DNA of 64,000 nt. Source: Vanilla planifolia. Its lineage: Eukaryota; Streptophyta; Magnoliopsida; Asparagales; Orchidaceae. Positions 35,936-44,736 of this stretch are shown here, piece by piece. The first letter of the stretch is position 1. Each line of letters starts with the position of its first letter. Under the pieces are notes generated by a model, which was not told where the DNA came from, did not search any database, and was given only the letters and a program-made list of their open reading frames with translations. The position numbers and the translations under genes are program-made. The stretch covers positions 1,695,922-1,759,921 of the forward strand of contig JAIUJO010000082.1 of the NCBI GenBank assembly GCA_023846275.1, in the 5' to 3' direction.

Positions 35936-36577
35936 AATCTTCTGAGTAAGGGTATGGTGGCTGAAGAAGATTCCTTATGCTACTTAAGATTACGATTGAC
36001 CCAGATATAATACATAGTAGTGGCCACCTGGCCAAACGATGAGTTATCTCACCACATGCAACACCATGCCATCTAGAATTAGAGAAAATGCGCACAAAGG
36101 TGCTCTCAGAATCAAATGAGTGTGCACCACTCGCCAAGCCAAACACAGATGTAGAAGCACACAATGTGGAATTTGTCCAAATATGCTGATCCTCCCTACA
36201 GTCCCAAATTGTATGGTGAAGAGTCTCAGCCACATCGCATCCCCAAATGCAAGATGAATAGTTACTCAAATGCCTCCTCACACACCAAGTGGCCGTGGGG
36301 ATGAGATCTCTCATAACCCTCCAAATGAAAGTGTGAACCAAGGCAAAGTCTTAAGCTTCCAAATCCAAGAAAGGTAATTCTCATGGAGGTCCCCATAGGT
36401 GTGCATAATAAAATCCCTATAAAACATCGAACAAGAAACATGACCCGAAGTAGTTGAGGCCTGCACAAGCTTATCAGCCACATCTTTATGCATCCACGCA
36501 AGGTGACAGATCCTATCTCTAAGAAGGTTACCAACCCAAAGCATGATAGAATTGAGGTCCAGAGTCCCTTCTCCAAA
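35936..36577 (-). pseudogene. LINE B2 ORF2: zf-RVT domain
   Basis: The minus strand reads 'MVHTFIWRVMRDLIPTATWC' and 'RRHLSNYSSCIWGCDVAETL' then 'HHTIWDCREDQHIW' (35934-36341): the zf-RVT core with its Cys and His ligands. Upstream, 'YLSWIWKLKTLPWFT' is in a neighbouring frame. Open for 135 codons from ATG. Confidence 0.8.
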
Positions 36578-36579
36578 GT

Positions 36580-37200
36580 CTGGGTTCCTTTGATTCAAAA
36601 GGTTGGTCGAAGCCTACAAACTCAACCCCAATTATGGGGGGTTCAAAAACAAAATCCGCAAATAAAAGCTTTTCAAGCGCATCAGGCAGGGGCATACCCC
36701 CTTCTCAATGGAACTCAGAAGTACATGCATGTTTTGCTATCCAATCAGTAGGGCCATTAGCTTCCCGAAGGACATGAGAGAAACGAGTAATCAGCCTGTG
36801 TCTGGCATAATGGAGTGCATCAGAGTAAATGCTACAGTCCAAAGGGTGATGTATCATCTACATAACCTCCTCAATTGCAGTGGTGGAGTCAGACTAAAAC
36901 TCAACAGCCAAAAACTTTTGAAACTTCATCATGGTGAGCATAAGGGCCTCAAGAATTGCATGGATCTCCAAAGTGTTACAGGATTAAGAAATGAAATGTT
37001 TCCCCATAGCATAAAGATGCCTACCAAAGTGATCTCTGACAATCATGCCAACCCCAGCCTTATCATCAATGATTGCCGCTTCACAGTTGAAAATGATCCA
37101 TCCTGTTGGAGGGGGAAGCTTAGTAGAAGTTATAGATCCCAAAGGGTAGGACTTCCCACTGGACAAGGATGAGGGAGGTGAGGAATGAGTGGTAGTAACA
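36580..37200 (-). pseudogene. LINE B3 ORF2: RNase H domain
   Basis: Frame 36984-37448 ends with 'TGWIIFNCEAAIIDDKAGVG' and 'IVRDHFGRHLYAMGKHFIS'. The first catalytic Asp is replaced by Glu (NCEAA versus NCDAA in P1). The downstream blocks appear in broken frames to 36590. The leftmost part covers the last codons of ORF2 right up to the terminal motif. Confidence 0.7.
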
Positions 37201-38000
37201 GCAATCTCCAGCTTAATCTTATGTATGAGAACATTATGGCTATAAATAGGTTCCTTGTGCTTCTTGAGATTACGATTTTTCCAAACATAGTACATAGTAG
37301 TAGCCACAACGGCCATATGGTGAGCTAAAATCCCGCACGCCACATTGCACCTCCCAGCAGCAAAAAGCATGCACACAAATGCGCACTCAGTGTCACCCGC
37401 GCACCCGGCACGTGCCAAGCCCAGCGAGGAGGCGAAAGCTGTTAGCACGGGATCCGCCCAAATGGGCTGCGCCTCTCAACACTCCCAAAGTGTATGAAAG
37501 TAATCCTCTGCTGCACCACAGCCCTAAGTGCATAATGGACAGTTGCTGAGGTGCCTCTTGACACACCATGCAGTAGTGGGAATAAAATCTCTCACAACCC
37601 TCCAAATAAACACATGAACCCGAGGCAACGTCTTAAGTTTCCAAATCCAGGCAAGGCAATGACCATGGGAATCCTCACGGGTACACACAGTAAATTCCCT
37701 ATAGAAAGTCACACAAGAAACAAGACTTAAATCATTTTAAGCTTGGACAAGCTCATGAATTGCACCATTGTGCCTCCAAAAGAGGTGACCAATTCTGTCT
37801 CTAAGAAGATTACCCACCCACAGGTCAATAGATTTAGGGTTCCACTGCCTCGACTCCACAATGCAATCCTTAACCATGCAAGGCCACTGAGCCTCCATAT
37901 TGATATATGTGGGCCACCATCTGATAGGGAGAAAGTCCAACCAATTATCCTCATAAAAAGCAACACTGCTTCCATCAACAAGCTTCCAAACGAAACAATG
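37201..38000 (-). pseudogene. LINE B3 ORF2: zf-RVT and linker
   Basis: 'WIWKLKTLPRVHVFIWRVVR' and 'DFIPTTAWCVKRHLSNCPLC' (37524-37712) give the zf-RVT core. The linker carries 'FYEDNWLDFLPIRWWPTYI' and 'LWVGNLLRDRIGHLFW' (37737-38111). The Cys/His finger end lies in another frame near 37470-37530. Confidence 0.8.
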
Positions 38001-39690
38001 AATAGCACGAGGAAGAGCATCAAAAATAAGGTGACATGCTTGGGACGTGCCACGGGGAACTCTACAAAGGTTATTACGAAATGGATATTTTTCCTCATAA
38101 TGTCCACCCAAAGGCTATTATCACGATGAAGTAACCTCTTACAATGTTTTATGATTAAAGCATGCTTCCATATCTGCAAATCAAAGATGCCCAGTCCCCC
38201 CAAACCTTAAGGGAGAGAAACTGTGTGCCAATCTGCATAATGAATAGAGTTGTTTTGACCCGTGTCACACCAAAGAAATCTCCTCATACGCTGCTCAATG
38301 ATCTCCAAAGTCCCCACGGGAACAACACAATGGCTCAATACAAAATTTGGAATAGCACCCAATACTGCCTTAATCATGAGGATACAACCAGCCAAGCAGA
38401 GATGTCTAACGCTCCACTTAGCAATCTAAGTCTCAATCTTTTGAATGATAAAGTTGAAGTCACCTTCGATAAGGAGAGTGGCCGAAATGAGAATGTCAAG
38501 ATAAGAAAGTCTAGAACCCTTAGGAATCATCAGTTTCCTAGCCATAATACGCATCCTCTTCTCCTTCATACCCCTACTAAAGAAAAGGCACGCCTCATAC
38601 TTGTGAGCTAGCATGGAAAAGGACTCTGTCACCATGGTAAATAGATAAGGGGAAAGGGGGCACCCCTACCGTATACCTCTTGTAGCATGTATCCAAGGAA
38701 GCCTTACACTTAAGGAGAACCGCAAACCTAGGGGCATCCATACAAGCCAACACCCAGTCACACCAGATAAGAGGAAATCCAATCAAATGCATCATCTCCT
38801 TAAGGAATTCCCATTTCACACTATCATAGGCCTGCTCCAAATCCAATTTAATAGACATCAAACTAGCCTTAGAAGTAGAAGAATGCATATGGACAATCAT
38901 CTCCTTTTCAATAAAGATATTATCAGATATGGATCTACCAGGAACAAAGGCTCCTTGCTTTCTAGCAATAATATCAGGGAGAACACACTTAAGCCTGTCA
39001 ACCAGAATCCTCACAATAACCTTATATATGAAGTTGCACAAACTAATGGGTCTAAAGTGTTCGGGCCTACAAGCCCTCTGCCTCTTAGAGATGAGCACAA
39101 CCAGAGTGTCTTTCCAAGAAATAGGCATAAAATGATCACTAAAAAAGCAATAAACTGCCTGTATAATGTCTTCCTGAATAATGTCCCAGTAGCCCGACAT
39201 AAACTCAGAGGTGATGCCATCCAACCCCGGTGCCTTGTTTCTCCTACAAGACCAAACAACAGCATAGATCTCCTGCACCGTAACCTGGCAAGTCAATGTA
39301 GATTTCTGTGACAAAGTAATGCAATCATGAGACATATGACGAAAAGAAGGCACAATGCTAGACCCAAAGACCCACTTAGAACCAAAGTATCTCATAAGAG
39401 TGTCTCCAATCTCGTCCAAAGTATCCATCTCAATCCTAGCCTCATCCTTCAGTTTGGTGATTCGATTATTCCTCCACCTGGAGGTAGCAATAGCATGAAA
39501 GAAGCTAGAGTTACTATCATCCAAACTGGCCCAAAGAAGTTTAGCATGTTGCCACCACCATTTCTCCTCAAAAGCGCATCCCCTGTTAAAATCTATGATA
39601 AGGTTGCCAAGGTGAACATGCTCCTCCTCGGTAAGACCTTCCACAGACTCCTTATTCTGCAATTGGGTGATCAATTCCTCTCTATCTCTA
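38001..39690 (-). pseudogene. LINE B3 ORF2: reverse transcriptase lacking YxDD
   Basis: A 359-codon open frame (38595-39674) holds the N-terminal reverse transcriptase motifs: 'NKAPGLDGITSEFMSGYW', 'RPISLCNFIYKVIVRILVD', 'QGAFVPGRSISDNIF' and 'KLDLEQAYDSVKWEFL' with the first catalytic Asp. The frame then breaks. After 'MLAHKYEA' the text jumps to 'LFFSRGMKEKRMR'; copies A1, C1 and P1 have about 50 codons in between, including the YxDD catalytic box. The thumb follows ('ARKLMIPKGSRLSYL', 'IMARKL'). Confidence 0.85.
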
Positions 39691-40598
39691 TTTCCCCCCC
39701 CCCATAATGTTTCCCAATTCTCTCTTACTCCACCTATGCAAAGCCACCATGCACCTACGAAATTTTTTTGTTAAGGATACCATTTTGCCCTCATTAGCTT
39801 TCCTCCTCCAAACCTGCCTCACAATGCCTGTCAAATTTGGGTGATCCAGTGAAATACTCTCAAATCTGTACTGCGGTTCAGCCAAAGTGGTATTCCTCTC
39901 CCCAATATCAACCATAAGAGGATAGTGATTCGAGCCAATGCTTGCCAGATGCGTAACAGACAAAGAGTGAAGGAAGCTAGTCCCCTCGAATTGATGAGTA
40001 CACGATCCAGCCTCTCCCAAATTCTATCACTACCCTTCTTTCCATTACACCATGTATACATGTTCCCCACAAATCCAAGGTCAACAAACCCAAGCTCCTG
40101 CATTACCTGGTAGAATTCCTGCTGACCCAAACTACAACTGAATATCTTCCCCCCTTTTTTCTCCTCCTGAGACATCACAATGTTAAAATCACCCAAGACA
40201 ATCATAGGGCAGTCCGCATAGACTCCTCCCGAAGGATTTGCCAAAGGTCCCTACGCTTATAAGTGTCCTTGGAAGAGTAAACAACATAGCACTTAGTGTG
40301 CCGACCATTATCAAGCTCAACATCCATGACCACCACGTGAGCAGAAGTACGGGAAATCATCGAAGCCACATCCTGCCTCTAGAGAATAACAATACCTCCT
40401 GATTTCCCTATAGAAGGTTGAATAGCAAAAGACCAATCTCTTCCCAATAGTAAATCAGCATCTCCAATCAAATTTTCCAACCCTTGTCTTGACCAAAGCA
40501 ACAACCCCAATATTAGCCTCCCTAGTAAATCTCTGCAGAGAACAACGTGACTTTCGGTCCCTGATCCCTCTAATATTCCAAACAACCAACTTGGTCAT
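39691..40598 (-). pseudogene. LINE B3 ORF2: endonuclease domain
   Basis: ORF2 start at ATG 40598: 'MTKLVVWNIRGIRDRKSRC'. Then 'LGRDWSFAIQPSIGKSGG', 'CPMIVLGDFNIVMSQEEKK', 'FVGNMYTWCNGKKGSDRIW' and 'SIGSNHYPLMVDIGER'. GDFN is intact. The Glu of the usual ET(K/R) motif is Lys ('VKTRVGKF') and the terminal SDH-type Asp is Asn (SNH), so the domain would be inactive. Three frames are needed to read it. A run of c at 39697-39706 falls at the break between endonuclease and RT. Confidence 0.8.
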
Positions 40599-40928
40599 TA
40601 GTAAATGAGTCAATAAGATAAAAAAAGCAACCCCCTGAAAAACACAACTCAAGCTCCAAACAAGAGTTCTGCATCAGAAGAAAACAAAGCATCTGGCAAC
40701 ACATACTGCAAGACAAGCACAAACCATCCACCTCCTCAAGCCACACACCAATGCTCCACCAACAAGTGCTACAAGCCATGATTTGTAGCAAGGGATCAAA
40801 TCCCTCAGATAGTACTTGTTTGAATATCATCTGGACCCCTATCCGCACTATTGCACCTTACCGCACTACTCCACCAAAGTGGTGGGTGGAGCTCCATTTC
40901 TATTGTAGATTGTTGTTGCAATTCAGCA
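40599..40928 (-). other. LINE B3 inter-ORF region
   Basis: About 330 bases between the ORF1 tail and the ORF2 ATG, with no motif I recognise. It is shorter than in A1 (about 1.1 kb). Confidence 0.4.
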
Positions 40929-41718
40929 TTATTTAAGCCATGGGCTTAGGAATCCACATACCTCTATGCTGCTCCTGACTTCTAGCAAGTAAAGAACTTC
41001 TTTTCCTTGTAGTGGATGTGCCCCTACTTGTCCATCATCCAACATCACGATCAGAGGAAATACCATTATGGATGCTCCTGTTATAATGGTTGTTATTCTG
41101 GTTATTTTGTATAATTTTGTGCTTTCTATTTGAACCCCCATCCAAGGGCCCAACCCTACATTTGCATCATCCTCAAAGTTCATCCATCGCACCGAGGTGC
41201 AAGGTGTGCGGCTCTGTGCATCAACAAGGTGAGAGTTCGACGTGTCCTGTGAGGTGCGCACTGAGTCTGGGGCGCACGTACCTGTAGTAAATGCAGTTTG
41301 CACAGCAGAGGGTGTAATCCCTTTAGCTATTGTACACTCCACGTAGCTGCCAGGTGCAGCGGTGCACGAGATCGCTGTTTCAATTGCATTCCTTGAATCA
41401 ACAACGTGCACTGTAGCAATTGCATCTACTGTAGCTTTAGCAATTCCATGGTCAGTTGCAGGATATATTGCCTTAGCAGAGTTTGTAGCAGTATTTAGTC
41501 CAGCAGCATATGTATTTCCTGCATCATTCGTATGATTCATAGAATTCCCATTCCTTGATGCTTTTATGTGTATTCCCATCCCTTATTTTTTGTTGTCATT
41601 TATCTGATGTGTGTCCCACATATCCATATTCAAAGCAAACATGTGGCAAACCCTCATAGTCATAGGGTTGAAATGTCCTACCAAGATCTCCACATAGCCA
41701 CATACCAAGCTTCCCCCC
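40929..41718 (-). pseudogene. LINE B3 ORF1 C-terminal part
   Basis: Begins just before the zinc knuckle ('GKLGMWLCGDLGRTFQP', 'GLPHVCFEYGYVGH'; the second Cys of the knuckle is Tyr). After a frame break a 216-codon frame runs 40929-41579, rich in Ala, Thr and Ile ('NSAKAIYPATDHGIAKATV'). It is the low-complexity tail that follows the knuckle; A1 shows a similar 'ctgtagctttagca' block near 25573. The N-terminal DUF4283-like part is absent. Confidence 0.6.
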
Positions 41719-41731
41719 AGAACCCAGACTT
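41719..41731 (+). repeat. 13-bp direct repeat, left flank of LINE P1
   Basis: 'agaacccagactt' stands directly before the 5'-truncated start of P1. The identical 13 bases recur at 44060-44072, directly after P1. This is the expected form and size of a target-site duplication. The same sequence is also the terminal motif found at the other LINE-LINE junctions. Confidence 0.75.
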
Positions 41732-41737
41732 AGACAA

Positions 41738-42666
41738 GGTTGCATCTCATTTCCTAGATTCGGTGTGTTGCTTAATGGCACGAAGCTCCCTTGGATCCAA
41801 GCTCGCTGCGGCCTTAGACAAGGTTGCCCTTTATCTCTCTATCTCTTCACTATTGTTATCGAGCGCATGTCATCCCTGTTGCATGAGTATGAGGCACGCA
41901 TGCTGTTGGGTTTCCAGTGTGCACAGCATGCCCCCATGGTGTCCCACTTGATGTATGATGATGACTTGATGCTGTATGCGCCAGCCACGAGCCCAGCTGT
42001 GTGTGCCATCCTCAAGGATTTCCGTATTTTTGCTGGCCTCAATGCAAACCTCAGCAAATCTAAGATCTTCTTTAGCAAAGCCATGAGTGGCTGCAGAAAG
42101 AGTATGATTGCTAAGAAAGTGTAGATTCCGCAAGGTAAATCTCTTAAGTACCTTAGTGTGCCCATTGTCGCTAACCTCTTCACCAAGGATGATTTTAAAT
42201 ACATCATACAGAAAATTGTGCAGCAAATATCCAAATGGCAGATAAGGCCACTTTCTCTTGTGGTAGAGTCTTGATGATTAATTCGGTGCTTCTTGCCATC
42301 CCCAGCCATGTCTTTATGCATTGTGATATTCCTAAGGGGGTTTTTGACACTATTGACCGTATCATGAGGCATTTCCTTTGGTGTGAGACTTCGAATATGC
42401 ATTCTATTCATTATATCAATTTGGGGACTATCACTATGCTGAGAGATTTGGGGGGCCTTGGAATTCATGATCTATGCTTATGGCAACGCACGTTGCATAT
42501 TAAACACTACAGGAGAATTATTGTTAGGGAGAATAGTCTTTGGACTAACATCATGATCAGCAAGTATTTCGATGCACGCAACATCTTGTGCACCACATAT
42601 GGTGCTTCACAAGCATGCCACCTCACGATGAATTCTCTACATGCTGTGCTTTCTTGCTTGACTTGA
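41738..42666 (+). pseudogene. LINE P1 ORF2: reverse transcriptase C-terminal half
   Basis: Frame 41765-42124 gives 'CPLSLYLFTIVIERMSSLLH' and 'SHLMYDDDLMLYAPATSP'; the catalytic box reads YDDD at 41954-41965. A TAG at 42121-42123 stands where other copies code on ('KKV-stop-IPQG'). The next frame (42235-42666) holds the thumb: 'GRVLMINSVLLAIPSHVF', 'RIMRHFLWCETSNMHSIHYI' and 'LGIHDLCLWQRTLHIKHYRR'. Confidence 0.85.
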
Positions 42667-42669
42667 AGA

Positions 42670-43460
42670 ATGTTTGATGGGTCTTCTACTCTATTTCTTG
42701 AGGATAATTGGTTGGGGATTCTCCCCTTGAGATGGTGGCCAACATTCATCAATATGGACACCGTTTGGCCCTATTATGTTGCTGATTGCATGATTGAGCC
42801 TGGCGTTTGGGACACTTGCAAGCTTCATCTTTGGGCTGATGACAATCTATTCTACAGAGTCATGCACTTGCCTTGGAATCAAAGGAGCCCTAAGGATAAT
42901 TTGATGCATTCTCACATCGAATCAGAAAAAATCAACAATGCTATGGTTTATAGAGACCTTTGGACTTTGACTCACTACGACGAGGATTTTCATGAGGCAC
43001 AGCATAAGCAGCTTGACTGGATTTGGAGACTTCGTATTGCACAAAGGGTGCATAGTTTTCTGTGGAGATTTATGCACAATGCGTTGCCCACCGCGACATG
43101 GCTGGCACGCTGCGGGCTCGCTGAGTCTTACTTTTGTGTTGAGGGGTGCCCTACTACTGAGACGCGCTACCATGCACTCTGGCATTGCTCACACGCGCGC
43201 AGTGTGGTCTGCGCGCTCCTTGAGCGATGCGGCTGCGGCTATTGAGCGCGTGCGCTGCGGAGGTGACTTCATCTCCAAGCTAACTCATTTTGGCGCTGCG
43301 TGTGGCTCTCGACGTGGTGCTAATTATATTCATTTGCAGCATATCGCCACTAATCTTCATGGCCTATGGGTGAACAGGAATGCCAAGAAACATGGGCAAC
43401 CTTATTTCAGCAACTCCTCATTATTACGGTGCATCAACATCAACATTTTGTGCAACACAT
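42670..43460 (+). pseudogene. LINE P1 ORF2: zf-RVT and linker
   Basis: A 191-codon frame (42670-43245): 'LFLEDNWLGILPLRWWPTF', 'LDWIWRLRIAQRVHSFLW', 'RFMHNALPTATWLARCGLAE' and 'CVEGCPTTETRYHALWHC'. This is a complete zf-RVT core with its Cys/His set. It is separated from the thumb only by a TGA at 42664-42666. A frame shift leads into 'LHGLWVNRNAKKHGQPYF', the usual linker to RNase H. Confidence 0.85.
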
Positions 43461-44059
43461 AGCATATTTCAGTGATGTCATCTTTGCCCACCAGGAACCT
43501 TCTCAACTCTGCTGAGTTGTGTGTTGCCCATAATTGGGTTCCCCCTCCCACAGGATGGCTTATGGAGAACTGTGATGCTGCGATTGGTTTGTATTGTGTG
43601 GGTATTGGCATCATTGTTAGAGACTCTCTTGGCCTGCCTCTTCGCATTTTTGGGAAGCAAATCTTTTCACATTCTATTGATGGCATGGAGACTCTAGCGA
43701 TTCTTGAGGCTTTGAGACTGATGCAGCACTTTTTCACGGAGTACCATGCGATTGAGATGCAGACGGATTCTACTATTGCTATGTAGGAGATTAGCGAGAT
43801 GCTAAGTCATCCACACTCGACTGGTTATTTTGCTACTGTGGCTTCTCATGTCGCTCACCTTAGCATGTTTCTCATCATGAACCTGTTCCGTGAGGGCAAC
43901 TCTCCAGCTGATTGGGTGTCGCACAAGGCGTGTGGTGCTGATTTTGATTGGGTTTGGGGTATGCCCCTCCTTGATCCCCTCCTCCAGCTACTGTTAGCTG
44001 ATTTTTTGTTTGAGCCTCCTTTAGGTCTTCTGTACTGGCTTAGGCCTTTATTTTATTAG
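43461..44059 (+). pseudogene. LINE P1 ORF2: RNase H domain to the end of ORF2
   Basis: 'GWLMENCDAAIGLYCVGIGI', 'IVRDSLGLPLRIFGKQIFSH', 'METLAILEALRLMQHF' and 'EMQTDSTIAM' give the D-E-D catalytic pattern. After a TAG at 43783-43785 the domain resumes with 'LFREGNSPADWVSHKA'. The last codons read 'FEPPLGLLYWLRPLFY' and a stop near 44057, only a few bases before the end of the element. Confidence 0.85.
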
Positions 44060-44072
44060 AGAACCCAGACTT
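44060..44072 (+). repeat. 13-bp direct repeat, right flank of LINE P1
   Basis: Second copy of 'agaacccagactt'; it continues 'tggagaag' into the leader of P2. It equals the left flank at 41719-41731. Confidence 0.75.
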
Positions 44073-44736
44073 TGGAGAAGACTCACACACACACCATTGC
44101 TAGGGTTTACTATTAATTAAGAATGTAATTCATTCGTAGGTTGAAGATGACCTCTAAGCTGGCTTCCTAATTTCAGCTGGCTCGCTGGACTATGATTAAA
44201 GTGCAAAAGTGCCTCACGGGACATCTTACCTCGCAGGGAACATTTTTTACACTCGTGCGCCAGCAGCTGTTGGGCGCACGCGTGCGGCACTCCTCTGCAT
44301 GCTAACGCGCACCCCTTGGTGCATTGTGCTTGCTCAATGCTTGTAATTGCACGTTGGCGCTTGGGTCCATAATAATACAGGTTTGGCGTGAGCCTGGGTC
44401 TAGGAGGCTTGATCATCAACGTGTCATCAACAACTACAGCGTGACCTGGGTGCTTCCTTTGTGGTGCTGCAATTTGGAATTTATTCTGGGCCTTGTGCCT
44501 TGTATTGATTTATAATAATACAGGGGGGTGTGGTGTGTGCTGTGCTTGTGTGCTGCTTTGATTGTTGTTCGTTGCTTCCTCTTGATTATATCTTGTTAGC
44601 TGCATATTGTTGCGTTTTGCCTCACCTATTTGTTGTAGGTAGCTCGTTCTTTTGTGGATTGACTGTGGTTTCTTTCCAACTGCTGGTGTCATGTTTCTCC
44701 TTTGTGACCGAGGGCAGCTTCTCCTAAAAACTCTAA
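44073..44736 (+). other. LINE P2 5' leader
   Basis: CpG-containing leader between the end of P1 and the ORF1 ATG. It begins with 'tggagaagactcacacacac', comparable to the cact-rich leader starts of A1 and A0. Two blocks end in 'ataataatacagg' (near 44370 and 44512), a short internal duplication. A promoter is likely here by family, but none can be pointed to. Confidence 0.55.

Larger units (their letters stand above)
35310..36577 (-). mobile_element. LINE copy B2: 5'-truncated, zf-RVT to 3' end
   Basis: A short minus-strand copy that starts in the linker before zf-RVT ('LDLNSIMLWVGNLLRDRI') and runs to the element's 3' end at 35310. 5' truncation is normal for LINEs. The truncated end lies directly on the 3' terminal motif of copy B3 at 36578, and its own 3' end abuts B1's leader, so three copies follow one another with no intervening DNA. 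Confidence 0.8.
36578..41718 (-). mobile_element. LINE copy B3: ORF1 tail and near-complete ORF2
   Basis: The longest LINE copy here. On the minus strand it starts within ORF1, just before the zinc knuckle (about 41718), and has the inter-ORF region, ORF2 from ATG 40598 with endonuclease, reverse transcriptase, zf-RVT and RNase H, and the 3' terminal motif at 36578. It carries several frameshifts and a loss of about 50 codons that removes the YxDD box. On the right it meets copy P1 head to head. Confidence 0.85.
41732..44059 (+). mobile_element. LINE copy P1: 5'-truncated, mid-RT to 3' end
   Basis: Plus-strand copy that starts in the reverse transcriptase just before 'CISFPRFGVLLNGTK' and continues through RT, thumb, zf-RVT and RNase H to the ORF2 stop near 44057. 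It is flanked by a perfect 13-bp direct repeat. It has fewer stops than the minus-strand copies and keeps more CpG, so it is probably the youngest LINE here. There is no poly(A) at its 3' end. Confidence 0.85.

Noticed and set aside
36708-37172. 154-codon plus-strand ORF
   Set aside because: Antisense to the RNase H and linker region of LINE B3.
43461-44059. RNase H domain as a sign of an LTR retrotransposon
   Set aside because: It follows zf-RVT in the LINE ORF2 order endonuclease - RT - zf-RVT - RNase H; no terminal repeats, primer-binding site, protease or integrase were seen anywhere in the window.
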